In this document: piece by piece, positions 33,632-42,193 of the stretch
Numbering within the stretch: position 1 is the stretch's first letter
Layout of the letters: each line of letters begins with the position of its first letter
Assembly (NCBI RefSeq): GCF_017308975.1
Contig: NZ_JADWPD010000032.1
Coordinates: 1-64,000 of the forward strand
Source: Amycolatopsis sp. MtRt-6
Lineage (GTDB): Bacteria > Actinomycetota > Actinomycetes > Mycobacteriales > Pseudonocardiaceae
Reading direction: 5' to 3'
Length of the DNA stretch: 64,000 nucleotides
The notes under the pieces: generated by a model
Database searches by the model: none
What the model saw: the letters and a program-made list of their open reading frames with translations, nothing else
What the model was told of the DNA's origin: nothing
Program-made: the position numbers and the translations under genes

Positions 33632-35791
33632 TCAGGCGAACGGGAGGGGATGAAGCACGACGTCCCGTTCGGTGGCCGGGCCGGGCACCCATCCCCGTGC
33701 GACGGGCACGGTGTACAGCCGGGTCCCCCCGAGCACGGGGAAGGCCGCCGGCGCGAGCTGGTAGGTGCCCGGCACCACGACTCGCGCGACGTGCAGGCCG
33801 GCGGATGCGACGTCGGGTGTCGTGACGTCGACCGAAACCGCCCGCAGACCCTGGGTGCCGAGCGCGCGCAGGTACGCCGCGCGCGGCGGCCCCGCCACCG
33901 CGGCGAGCTCGGTGGATCCGGCGGGTTCCCGCAGCCGCCGGATCGGCTCGCCCTGCATGACGGGATCCAGGTAGAGCTGGACGTTCGGGTCGAGTGTCGT
34001 GAGGTCGCGCCAGTCCCGGCGGAACGAAGCGCGGTACCCCCGGTCGGCTCGCCATGGCCGGTACGGCGACGGTGAAGCCCGGCCCGCGCGGACCTCCGGC
34101 CAGAAATCGCCATCGGGGTCGGCGAGCGCCCGGCCCACCGCGTAGGTGACCAAGGCCTCGCAAAGCGCCTTCTCCGCGGCCGCTTGCGGCGTCGCCCGGC
34201 ACGCGGAGCCGAACGCCACGAGACCACGAGCCCGGTCTTCGAGGAAGACCCCGACGACGGGCACCTCGAACGCACACGGAATCCGCAGGAAACCCGCGGT
34301 GAGACCGGCCGATTCGAGATCTCCCGGCACGGAATCCGGGAGATCTCCCGGCGCCATGCGCAACGCCGAGGCCGGCGCGCCGCTGTACCACCAGATCGTC
34401 ACGGCGTCGCGCTCGATCACCTCTTCGAGAGCCGCCTGCTCGGCGGCCTCGGCGGACGCTCCCGCGGCGATGCCGGCGAACGCGTGGTTCGCGATGGCCG
34501 GGTGTTCTCCCGGCCGGTTGCCGGGTCCGTTCAAGTAGGTCAATGCGGCCGGGACCAGGACGTCACTGCCGGTCAGCAGGTCTCGTCCCGTCGTCCAGGA
34601 GGTCTCGAGGTGCCGGGTGAAGGGGACGAACGGGAATCCCGCGCTCGCGTACTGCGCCGGCGAATAGAGGGCGAACTCGGCCGGGTCCAGGACTTCCCGG
34701 CCCCGGGCGGCCAGCGCGGCCGCCGAACCGGTGACGAGGTCCGGCGGCACCGCGTTGCCGCAGTACCGTTCGACCGCTTCCCCGATGGCCGCCCGCCGTG
34801 CTCGCTCCGCGTCACCCAACGCCGCGCCACTGGTCTCGCGGTCCGCCTGCCAGGACGCGAATTCCCGCGTGTCCGCGATTTCCGCGGTGTACCCGGTGAA
34901 CGCCCGGGGCAGCCCCGCCATCGGCGGCACTCGCCGGACCCTCGTGACGATGCCGAACCGGCAATCGAGCAACCGCTCCACTCCGCCGGCGGGCACCGAT
35001 GCGGGCGAGGCCGGCAGGGGCAGCACCGGATGCCGGCTGATCTCGACTCCGTCGACCTCTTGTTCTTGCGCGGCACCGGGGACCGGCCTGCCCTCGAGGT
35101 AGGCGAGCACATCAGCGGCGAGCAGCCCGGCGGCGATCGTGACGGAGCCCGGGCCGGGCCACCGTGGCTCCGGCAGGGACGGCTCCGCGTCGAGGGTCGC
35201 CCACAGCAGGCGAAGCTCGTCGGCCGCCGCGCTCGCGGCCAGCCGCCGGGCACGAACATCGGCGTAGCGCAGTCCGCCCGGAACGGTCATCGGGCCCAGC
35301 CGGATCCGGCCGCCTTCCACGTGACATCGGTGCCAGGCGACACCTTCCGCGGCGCACCGGTCGTCGAGTTCCCGCCAATGGGCGTCGGGCAACCAGCCGG
35401 CGCAGGAAACGACCAAGCCGGCTTCGGACGGGAGAGGGCTTTCCGGCGTTCCGTGGACGATCTTCACATGCGAATCCAGGATCGTCGTCAAGGCCGTCGC
35501 CACGGGATTGCCCGGCCCGGCCGTTTCCACGAACACCGTGCGGGTGGCGATTCCGGACGCGGTGGTCCGTTGCCCGGCACGCCGGGCAAGCCCGGCAAGC
35601 AGTTCACGGGCGGTACCGGTCGGCTCACCGGCCGCACCGGCCAGAGCGGCCTGCGCTTGCCGGGCCACTTGGTCTTCGACCCGCAAGCGGATCAGGATGC
35701 CGTCCGGGGTGACGCATCGCCAATCGCCGTCCGACACCGGGTAGAGAAAAAAACCACGCGCCGACAGGTCGCGTCCGAACACGAATGGCAC
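33632..35791 (-). CDS. Fused E1-like/YcaO TOMM cyclodehydratase
   Basis: 719 residues. The N-terminal half (about 1-290) is the E1-like leader-peptide-binding part. The C-terminal half is a YcaO domain with the ATP/Mg motifs AAIGEAVERYCG, AGASAEAAEQAALEEVIERD and AAAEKALCEALV. YcaO enzymes phosphorylate backbone amides to convert Cys/Ser/Thr to azolines. The pair of CxxC zinc-binding motifs usual at the E1-YcaO junction is missing: the corresponding stretch reads HPVLPLPASPAS. The C-terminus ends HPLPFA rather than the PxPxP tail of many cyclodehydratases. ATG 35791 follows GGGGGGAT. It lies 86 bases after the candidate precursor gene, on the same strand. Confidence 0.9.
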   Translation of the reverse strand: MPFVFGRDLSARGFFLYPVSDGDWRCVTPDGILIRLRVEDQVARQAQAALAGAAGEPTGTARELLAGLARRAGQRTTASGIATRTVFVETAGPGNPVATALTTILDSHVKIVHGTPESPLPSEAGLVVSCAGWLPDAHWRELDDRCAAEGVAWHRCHVEGGRIRLGPMTVPGGLRYADVRARRLAASAAADELRLLWATLDAEPSLPEPRWPGPGSVTIAAGLLAADVLAYLEGRPVPGAAQEQEVDGVEISRHPVLPLPASPASVPAGGVERLLDCRFGIVTRVRRVPPMAGLPRAFTGYTAEIADTREFASWQADRETSGAALGDAERARRAAIGEAVERYCGNAVPPDLVTGSAAALAARGREVLDPAEFALYSPAQYASAGFPFVPFTRHLETSWTTGRDLLTGSDVLVPAALTYLNGPGNRPGEHPAIANHAFAGIAAGASAEAAEQAALEEVIERDAVTIWWYSGAPASALRMAPGDLPDSVPGDLESAGLTAGFLRIPCAFEVPVVGVFLEDRARGLVAFGSACRATPQAAAEKALCEALVTYAVGRALADPDGDFWPEVRAGRASPSPYRPWRADRGYRASFRRDWRDLTTLDPNVQLYLDPVMQGEPIRRLREPAGSTELAAVAGPPRAAYLRALGTQGLRAVSVDVTTPDVASAGLHVARVVVPGTYQLAPAAFPVLGGTRLYTVPVARGWVPGPATERDVVLHPLPFA

Positions 35792-35877
35792 GATCCCCCC
35801 AGTGGCCGTCCCCGATGAAGAACCGGCAGCCGACGGTGGTTTTCCGACACCGCCGGCCGCCGGTTCGTCCTCAGTGC

Positions 35878-36009
35878 TTACTCGCTCTCCTCGTCACCAT
35901 CCGCGGTGATCCAGCTGAAGGAGTCTTCCACCGCCGGCGTGTGCGCGGCGAGGCGCCTGCGCGGCGCGGTCTCGTCGATTTCTTCGTACTCGTAGCCGTG
36001 ATCCGCCAT
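35878..36009 (-). CDS. Candidate RiPP (TOMM) precursor peptide, 43 aa
   Basis: ATG 36009 has AGGGGG and TAGGGA upstream; stop TAA at 35878-35880. The acidic N-terminus (MADHGYEYEEIDE) is followed by a basic APRRRLAAHTP segment and a C-terminal DSFSWITADGDEESE. Immediately upstream of the YcaO gene and first in its operon, it has the size and position of a precursor. There is no Cys; Ser30, Ser32, Thr35 and Ser42 are the only Ser/Thr in the C-terminal third, so oxazoline-type products would be expected. I do not recognise the family, and the leader/core boundary is not evident. Confidence 0.7.
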   Translation of the reverse strand: MADHGYEYEEIDETAPRRRLAAHTPAVEDSFSWITADGDEESE

Positions 36010-36302
36010 TTTCCCTACCCCCTAAATGGGTTGATTGCGCGGCTCCGCAATCCACCATATGCATCCCCGCTCGACACCGTCAAGCGTGCGGGCGCTCCAC
36101 CATCGAACAGGGTTCAGCGAACCGGGTTCCCCCGGATTCCGCTGCGGCGCACCGTGATCGCGGCGGGATCCGCTTGCCGAAATTCCCAGCGGCCGCGGCC
36201 GATTCCTGGAATGATGGTCACGAAGACCCGATCCGGTCGACCGAGGGGAAATCATGCCGAGCGCGGAACCGGAACCGGCCGGCAGCGCCTGAAACCGCCG
36301 CC
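36010..36302. promoter_or_regulatory. Divergent intergenic region
   Basis: 293 bases between the leftward RiPP operon and the rightward phosphite-dehydrogenase gene. It contains A/T-richer sequence near 36050-36065 and presumably both promoters. No gene, clear hairpin or recognisable riboswitch is seen. Confidence 0.45.
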
Positions 36303-37568
36303 ATGACCGACCGCCCCGTAGTGGCCGTGACCCATTGGGTACACCCGGAAGTCACGGAATACCTCCGCGAGTTCAGCACGGTGGTGCTGCCCTCCGAACC
36401 CGGCCGCGTCTGGTCCCGCTCCGACGTCACCCGATACGCCGGTCGGGCGCACGCGCTCATCGCGTCCATGGCGGACCGGGTGGACGACGCGCTGCTCGCG
36501 GCCTGCCCGGAGCTCGAGATCGTCAGCGCCACGCTCAAGGGGTTCGACAACTTCGACGTCGCCGCGTGCACGCGGCGGGGGGTGTGGCTGGCGATCCTGC
36601 CCGACATGCTGACGGCGCCGGCCGCGGAACTCGCCGTAGGTCTGTCGATCGGCCTGATGCGCAACGTCGGCCGCGGTGACCGGCTCGTCCGTTCGGGAGC
36701 GTTCGCCGGCTGGCGCCCCGAGTTCTACGGCACCGGGCTGCGCGGATCCCGGATCGGGATCGCCGGCATGGGACGGCTCGGCCGGGCCGTGGCACGACTG
36801 TTCGCGGCGTTCGGGCCCGAGCACATCCTCTGCCACGACCGCCACCCGCTCTCCCGGGCCGAGGAAGACGCGCTGGGCGTCCGGAGTGCCGGCTGGAAGA
36901 CCCTGCTGTCCGGCAGCGACCTCGTCGTCCTGTGCCTGCCCCTGACGGCGGAAACCCGGCAGCTGATCGACACTCCGGCGCTCGATTCGATGCGCAGGGG
37001 GAGTCACCTCGTCAACATCGGGCGGGGCTCGGTGGTCGACGAGCAGGCCGTGGCCGCCGCCCTGGAATCAGGCAGGCTGGCGGGGTATGCCGCCGACGTC
37101 TTCGCATTCGAGGACTGGGCCACGCCGGGCCGGCCCACACGCATTCCCCAGGCGCTGCTCGCGCATCCGCGGACACTCTTCACGCCCCATCTCGGATCGG
37201 CGGTCGACGCCGTGCGCAGAGACATGTCACTCGAGGCCGCCCGGCAGGTCAAGCAGGTGCTCGACGGCGGAGCACCCGACCACGCGGTCAACCGGCCACG
37301 ACGGCTCACCGGGCTGACTTCCGGCGCCAAGCCGAAGCGGAACTCACGGCCCCCAGCACAAGCACCGCGATCACGCCGGCGAACACGGCGTCGTAGCCCC
37401 AGCCACCCGCCAGCATCCCGCCGGCGAGGAGCGGGCCGCCGGCACCGAACGCGGCGGCGGGCAGGTTCTGCAGGCCGTTCAGCGTCCCGTAGGCGTCCGG
37501 ATCGGCCTCGTGGGACAGCACCAGCGCGCGCAGGGGACCCTGCGCGCCGTACCCCGCTCCGAACATGA
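36303..37568 (+). CDS. ptxD: PtxD-like phosphite dehydrogenase, with unusual C-terminal extension
   Basis: D-2-hydroxyacid dehydrogenase family. From memory of Pseudomonas stutzeri PtxD, the key residues match: Lys79 in LKGFDNFD (PtxD Lys76), Arg241 in GRGSVVDE (Arg237), Glu270 in DVFAFEDWA (Glu266) and His296 in TPHLGSA (His292). NAD site GMGRLGRAVA. PtxD oxidises phosphite to phosphate with NAD+. Homology ends near residue 328, but the frame stays open to 421 residues through Arg/Ser/Pro-rich sequence antisense to the next gene; PtxD has about 336. Beside a phosphinate cluster it may recycle or detoxify phosphite, or oxidise a phosphinate or hydroxymethylphosphonate intermediate. ATG 36303 is chosen by alignment; the ribosome site is weak. 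Confidence 0.88.
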   Translation: MTDRPVVAVTHWVHPEVTEYLREFSTVVLPSEPGRVWSRSDVTRYAGRAHALIASMADRVDDALLAACPELEIVSATLKGFDNFDVAACTRRGVWLAILPDMLTAPAAELAVGLSIGLMRNVGRGDRLVRSGAFAGWRPEFYGTGLRGSRIGIAGMGRLGRAVARLFAAFGPEHILCHDRHPLSRAEEDALGVRSAGWKTLLSGSDLVVLCLPLTAETRQLIDTPALDSMRRGSHLVNIGRGSVVDEQAVAAALESGRLAGYAADVFAFEDWATPGRPTRIPQALLAHPRTLFTPHLGSAVDAVRRDMSLEAARQVKQVLDGGAPDHAVNRPRRLTGLTSGAKPKRNSRPPAQAPRSRRRTRRRSPSHPPASRRRGAGRRHRTRRRAGSAGRSASRRRPDRPRGTAPARAGDPARRTPLRT

Positions 37569-38517
37569 TCACGCCCGCGCCGAATGCCACCGGTCCCGCG
37601 GCCAGCACCACGAGCGCGACCCCGAGCGCGGCGAACACCACGACCGCGACGAGGAGCCGGGCGGCCCGCACGATCCGGGTGAGCACGGCCAGCGCCAGCC
37701 GGCTCGGCGGGCTCGACACGCCGATCAGTCCGCCGATGGCCGCCGCGGCGACCGGGGTGAGGCCGCGCGAGGCCAGGTACGGCACGAGGTAGACGAAAAC
37801 GACGTGCGCAGCGAGCATGATCAGTGCACCGCCGAGGGTGAGGCCCCAGAACCAGCCGCTGCGCACGACGCGCGACACCTCGCGCCGCGATCCGGCCGGC
37901 GCAGGCCCGTCCTCGCGCTGCCACGGCCGCCCGTGCCGGAGGAGCAGGGCGTGCAACGGCAGCGCGACCAGCAGCTGGACGAGTCCCATCACCACCAGCG
38001 TCGCTCGCCAGCCCGTCGCGTCCGCCAGCCAGCCGGCCAGCGGGACGAACACCAGCGACGACGTCCCGCCGACGAACGACAGCACGCCCAGCGCGGATGC
38101 ACGGTGTTCGGGGAACCACCGGCCGAGAACGGCGAAGGTCACCGGGTAGTAGGTCAGCCCCATGCCCAGCGCGTGCAGTCCCGACCACAACGGAAAGAGC
38201 CACCAGGCATCGTGGACGGTGCTCATGGCGAGCAGGGCCGCCCCCGATGCGGCCGAGCCCGCCACCATCGGCCCCCGCGGGCCGAACCGGTCGAGCAACC
38301 GGCCCGCGAGGAGGCCGAACAAGCCGCTCATCAGCATCCCGGCCGAGTAGACCGCGGCCAAGGTCCCCGGTCCGGCACCCAGGTCCCGCTGCCAGGGCGC
38401 GATCAGCACGCCGAACAGGTACTGCGACGTCCCGTAGGAGATGATCGCGGAGACACCCAGGCCGCCGGCGAGCCGCCACCAGGCCGGTGTCGTCGTCGCG
38501 CCCCTAACGGCGGGCAC
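37306..38517 (-). CDS. MFS transporter (exporter candidate)
   Basis: 403 residues, about twelve membrane helices (GVSAIISYGTSQYLFGVLI, the motif-A-like loop LAGRLLDRFGPRG, and GFLALRAL-type repeats). The oxalate/formate-antiporter-like layout is common for small anionic solutes. Last gene of the phosphinate operon, its start lies inside the 3' end of the phosphonopyruvate decarboxylase gene (14-base overlap). Its own 3' end overlaps the convergent ptxD-like frame by 263 bases. Export of, or self-protection from, the phosphinate is the likely role. Confidence 0.88.
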   Translation of the reverse strand: MPAVRGATTTPAWWRLAGGLGVSAIISYGTSQYLFGVLIAPWQRDLGAGPGTLAAVYSAGMLMSGLFGLLAGRLLDRFGPRGPMVAGSAASGAALLAMSTVHDAWWLFPLWSGLHALGMGLTYYPVTFAVLGRWFPEHRASALGVLSFVGGTSSLVFVPLAGWLADATGWRATLVVMGLVQLLVALPLHALLLRHGRPWQREDGPAPAGSRREVSRVVRSGWFWGLTLGGALIMLAAHVVFVYLVPYLASRGLTPVAAAAIGGLIGVSSPPSRLALAVLTRIVRAARLLVAVVVFAALGVALVVLAAGPVAFGAGVIMFGAGYGAQGPLRALVLSHEADPDAYGTLNGLQNLPAAAFGAGGPLLAGGMLAGGWGYDAVFAGVIAVLVLGAVSSASAWRRKSAR

Positions 38518-39628
38518 CGGCCGCCACGGCCGTCCGGAACCGGTCCGTCAGCTCGGCGAGCCCGGCCGAAGCGCTCGCCCGCGGGTGCACCTCCTCCGGC
38601 GTCGGGACCACGTCCAGCACGCAGAGCACCGGTCCCGGTGCCCGCAAGGCCCAGCGCATCGTCTTCGTCAGGTCCTCCCTGGTACCGCAGGTGATCACCG
38701 AATCGTAGCCGAGCCCCGCCCCGAGCGCAGTCCAGTCCACAGTGGACGAGATGCTGCCCTGGCACCCGGTCGATTCGTAGCATCCGTTGTCCACCACGAC
38801 GTGCACCAGATTCCGCGCGCCGGCGGCCGGCACCGTCGCCCCCGTCCCGAGGTGCATCAGCAGCGCACCGTCGCCGTCGAGCACGACCGTGCGAAGGTGC
38901 GGGTGCGCGATCGCGAGCCCGAGCCCGATCGCCGCGGCGTGTCCCATCGAGCCCTGCATGTAGAACGTCCGGGCCCGGTCCCGCTCGTGGTTGGCCTGGC
39001 GGGACAGGTACCCCGTCGTGGTGACCAGCAGCTCGTCGCCGAGCTCGGCCATCAAAGCAGCCACCACGAGCGGTCTCGTCAGCGCGTCGTCCGGGCGCTC
39101 GGCGGACGGCACCCGCCCGGCCGCGGCGAACGTGCCTCGGGGAACCAGCGCGAAGAACGGGAGTCCGGCACGCCGAGCTCGCCGCGCCTGCTCGAACAGC
39201 TCCGCCAAGCCATCGGGTTCACGGCGCACCACGGCGTGCGGCACACCCAGCGCGTCCAGGATCGGCAGCGATCCGCCGCCCATCGCGGCGTGTTGCGGTT
39301 CGTCCGAGGCCGGGTCCGGCCAGCCCCGCAACGTCATCGCCACGAACACCGGTATCCGGCAGGGCAGGAGCAGCGACGCCAGCGGATTGACCAGATTGCC
39401 CAGACCGGAGTTCTGGCAGAGCACCGCGGCGGGCGTACCGCCGAGCTCCCACCCCGCCGCGAGGGCCAGCGCCGCGCCCTCGTTGACCGCCGGGGTCAGC
39501 CGGCCGAGCCCGTCGAACAGCGCCCAGGGTCCGGCCAGCTGGCCGCACGGCACACCCGTCACCCTGCGGACGCCGTAGTCTCGCATGGCCGCTGCGAATT
39601 CCGCCGCGGAAAGCTTGTTCTCGCTCAC
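38504..39628 (-). CDS. ppd: Phosphonopyruvate decarboxylase
   Basis: 374-residue ThDP enzyme that converts phosphonopyruvate to phosphonoacetaldehyde, the step that pulls the unfavourable PEP mutase reaction forward. VTGVPCGQL at the N-terminus, NEGAALALAAG with the ThDP-activating Glu, and the Mg/ThDP motif GDGALLMHLGT...VVVDN are all present. GTG 39628 overlaps the upstream MFS stop (GTGA). Ppd is single-chain here, as in phosphinothricin and other 2-aminoethylphosphonate-type pathways. Confidence 0.94.
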   Translation of the reverse strand: MSENKLSAAEFAAAMRDYGVRRVTGVPCGQLAGPWALFDGLGRLTPAVNEGAALALAAGWELGGTPAAVLCQNSGLGNLVNPLASLLLPCRIPVFVAMTLRGWPDPASDEPQHAAMGGGSLPILDALGVPHAVVRREPDGLAELFEQARRARRAGLPFFALVPRGTFAAAGRVPSAERPDDALTRPLVVAALMAELGDELLVTTTGYLSRQANHERDRARTFYMQGSMGHAAAIGLGLAIAHPHLRTVVLDGDGALLMHLGTGATVPAAGARNLVHVVVDNGCYESTGCQGSISSTVDWTALGAGLGYDSVITCGTREDLTKTMRWALRAPGPVLCVLDVVPTPEEVHPRASASAGLAELTDRFRTAVAAGARR

Positions 39629-40821
39629 CGTTCCCCTCTCCCCTTTTCGATGGACGCCGGTTCACGCGGCTGGGCGAGCGCCGCAAGACCGGCGAAAACC
39701 AGCAGCCCGAAACCGACACCGAGCCCCGCGCCGATCCCGCCGGGCCCGTCCGACACGAACCCCGCCACCACCGGCCCGATCCCCTGCCCCAGCGCGAACC
39801 CGACGGTCAGACCGGCGATGGCCGACGTCCACTGCCACGGCGGGAGCAGGCGCCGGGCAGCCGAAGACACCGCCGTCATGACGTTCAGGAACGCCAGGCC
39901 GAACAACACCGCCGAAACGAACGCGGCCTCCGCACCGTGCCACACCAGCGGCAGTCCCGCGCCGATCGCGAGGACCGCCAGCACCAATGCCGCCCCGGAG
40001 CCCCCACGCAGCCCGCCCAGCACGGCGCCCCAGAAGAAGCCGCCTGCCACCGCTGCCAAGCCCAGGACGACCCAGAACGCCGTCACCTCGCCCACCCCGG
40101 CACCGGCTTGCACGAGGTAGGCGACGACGAACGTCATGTAGGCGATGTACCCGACCCCGAACAGGCCATAGGCGAGGAGCAAGGCCGCAACCGGCCGGAC
40201 GGGCCAGCGCCGTGGCCCCTTCTCGCCTTCACCGGCGGGCGCGGGGGCGCCGTCACGGGCCGCGCGGACGGCCACCACCGCCACGACGAGCACGGCCGAG
40301 GCGAGGCCGCCCAGCACCAGCCAGGCCGCGCGCCAGCCCCATGCCGCCAGCACCACGGGGACAACGGCACCGGAGATCACCATGCCCAGTCCGCTCCCGG
40401 CGAAGTAGATCCCCAGCAGCAGCGTGGCGAATCGGTCGGAGCGGCCCAGCCCGGCCCGTGATGTGAGTGCGCCGCCGACGACGAAGCACACCGCTCCCGT
40501 GCCCCCGGACAGGGCACGCAGCAGAAGCAGCGCCGGAAGTTCCGAGGTCGCGGCCGAGGCGAGCAAGGCCACCGCCGTCACCGCGATGCCGCCGAGGAAC
40601 GCGCCGCTCTCGCCGGTCCGGCGGGCGAGCGGCGCCGCGATCAGCGCACCGGCCAGGTAGCCCACCGCGTTCGCCGTGTTCAGCTGCCCCGCGGTCCCGA
40701 ACGACCACTGCAGGTCGTCCCTCATCGCCGGAAGGACGAGGCCATAGGCGAACCGTGCGAAGCCCAGCGCCACGACCGGGCCTGCGGACAGGCCGAACGC
40801 CACGGCCAGCGGGCGGGACAT
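39625..40821 (-). CDS. MFS transporter, YbfB/YjiJ-like
   Basis: 398 residues, about twelve membrane helices (ALGFARFAYGLVLPAMRDDL at the start is typical of YbfB/YjiJ proteins). ATG 40821 is preceded by AAGGT. It sits between the flavin monooxygenase and ppd in the phosphinate operon. With a second MFS gene at the operon end, one may be the exporter and the other an importer or resistance pump. Confidence 0.88.
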   Translation of the reverse strand: MSRPLAVAFGLSAGPVVALGFARFAYGLVLPAMRDDLQWSFGTAGQLNTANAVGYLAGALIAAPLARRTGESGAFLGGIAVTAVALLASAATSELPALLLLRALSGGTGAVCFVVGGALTSRAGLGRSDRFATLLLGIYFAGSGLGMVISGAVVPVVLAAWGWRAAWLVLGGLASAVLVVAVVAVRAARDGAPAPAGEGEKGPRRWPVRPVAALLLAYGLFGVGYIAYMTFVVAYLVQAGAGVGEVTAFWVVLGLAAVAGGFFWGAVLGGLRGGSGAALVLAVLAIGAGLPLVWHGAEAAFVSAVLFGLAFLNVMTAVSSAARRLLPPWQWTSAIAGLTVGFALGQGIGPVVAGFVSDGPGGIGAGLGVGFGLLVFAGLAALAQPREPASIEKGRGER

Positions 40822-40891
40822 CGGATCGACCTTAGCAGCGGGGCCTGCGGGCAGGAAGCGGCGCGAACCGATCGGGTGCCCCGCCGCACCG

Positions 40892-42193
40892 TCACCCGGC
40901 ACCGTCGCCGCCGAGCGTGCGGACGGCACGGCCGAGGTGCCGCCGGTAGACACCTGCGTCGACGGCCAGCGCGTGGCGTGCGGACCCGACGTACCGCAAT
41001 CCCCCGCTGAGCGGGGGCCGTTCCCGGACCAGGCTGTCGAGCCGCGGATCCTGCCGGTCCTGCGCACGGAGCACCGCGGCGGCCAGTGCCGCCTGACCCG
41101 CCAGCAGCGGCGCGGCCGCCGCGTTCGCCTCCAGCATCCCGATCACGAACAACCCGGACAGCCCGGGGTGCACGACATTGAGCCAGAGGTCCGGGCGTTC
41201 GCCGTGCCACCGGAACAACGCCGGATCGAGGAACGGGAAGGACACCCGGTACCCGGTCGCCGCGATCACCGTGTCGAACGGCAGGCACCGCCCGTCCGTG
41301 AACTCGACGCGGTCTCCCGCGAACGCGCGGACGTCGGGCGCGACCGTCACGTCGCCGTGGGCGAGCAGCTGGAGCAGCGTGCTGTTCACGATCGGGTGAC
41401 TGTCGAGGACCCGGTGATCCGGGCGCGGCAGCCCGAACCGGCGGAGGTCACCGACCACGGTTCGCAACAGGGCCTGGAACACGAGCTGTTCCAGTCGCTT
41501 CGGCAACCGCGGACCGCTCTCGGCGATCACGTCGACCGGTTTCCCGAACATGTGCTTCGGGATGAACCAATAGCCGCGGCGCAGGCTGATCGTCGCGCTG
41601 CGCGCGTCCCGCGCCGCGTCGCTCACGATGTCGACCCCCGAGTTCCCGCCACCGATCACGAGGACGCGTTTCCCCCGCAGCTGTCCGGGACCGGTGTACT
41701 CCTTGGCGTGCATGAGCTCGCCGTCGAAGGTGCCGGGCCAGGACGGCATGCGCGGCTCCCATTGGTGACCGGTCGCCAGGACAAGCGCCCGGTAGCGGCG
41801 TTCCGCCTCACCCGCGGCGGTCCGCACCGACACGTGCCACCGTCCGTTCGCGCGCAGCTCGCCCTTGACCACCTCGTGCCCGGTCCGCACCAGCGGAGTG
41901 ACACCCGTGTAGTCCGCATAGGACCGGATGTAGGACAGGATCCGGTCGTGGCGGGGGTAGTCCGGGTAGTCCGCCGGCATCGGGAAGCCGGGGAATCCGG
42001 ACACCGTGCGCGAGGAGATGTAGTGCGCGGTTTCGTACATCGGCGTGCCGGGGTTCGCGATGTCCCAGATGCCGCCGACGGCCGAATGCCGCTCGAGTAC
42101 CTCGACCCGGTACCCGGCGCCGCGCAGTGCGGCGGCGGCCGCGATGCCGGACGGGCCGGCGCCGACGACGCCGACCGGCATGTCCTCAGGCAC
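40892..42193 (-). CDS. Flavin-containing monooxygenase (class B)
   Basis: 433 residues. FAD motif GAGPSG near the start, FMO fingerprint FDGELMHAKEY (FxGxxxHxxxY), NADPH motif GGGNSG and a late ATGY, so it is a complete class B flavoprotein monooxygenase. Such enzymes N-hydroxylate amines or do Baeyer-Villiger and S-oxidations. No FMO belongs to the phosphinothricin pathway, so it marks divergent tailoring, perhaps of an amine or ketone made by the oxoamine synthase. ATG 42193 overlaps the methyltransferase gene by 8 bases. Confidence 0.9.
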   Translation of the reverse strand: MPEDMPVGVVGAGPSGIAAAAALRGAGYRVEVLERHSAVGGIWDIANPGTPMYETAHYISSRTVSGFPGFPMPADYPDYPRHDRILSYIRSYADYTGVTPLVRTGHEVVKGELRANGRWHVSVRTAAGEAERRYRALVLATGHQWEPRMPSWPGTFDGELMHAKEYTGPGQLRGKRVLVIGGGNSGVDIVSDAARDARSATISLRRGYWFIPKHMFGKPVDVIAESGPRLPKRLEQLVFQALLRTVVGDLRRFGLPRPDHRVLDSHPIVNSTLLQLLAHGDVTVAPDVRAFAGDRVEFTDGRCLPFDTVIAATGYRVSFPFLDPALFRWHGERPDLWLNVVHPGLSGLFVIGMLEANAAAAPLLAGQAALAAAVLRAQDRQDPRLDSLVRERPPLSGGLRYVGSARHALAVDAGVYRRHLGRAVRTLGGDGAG

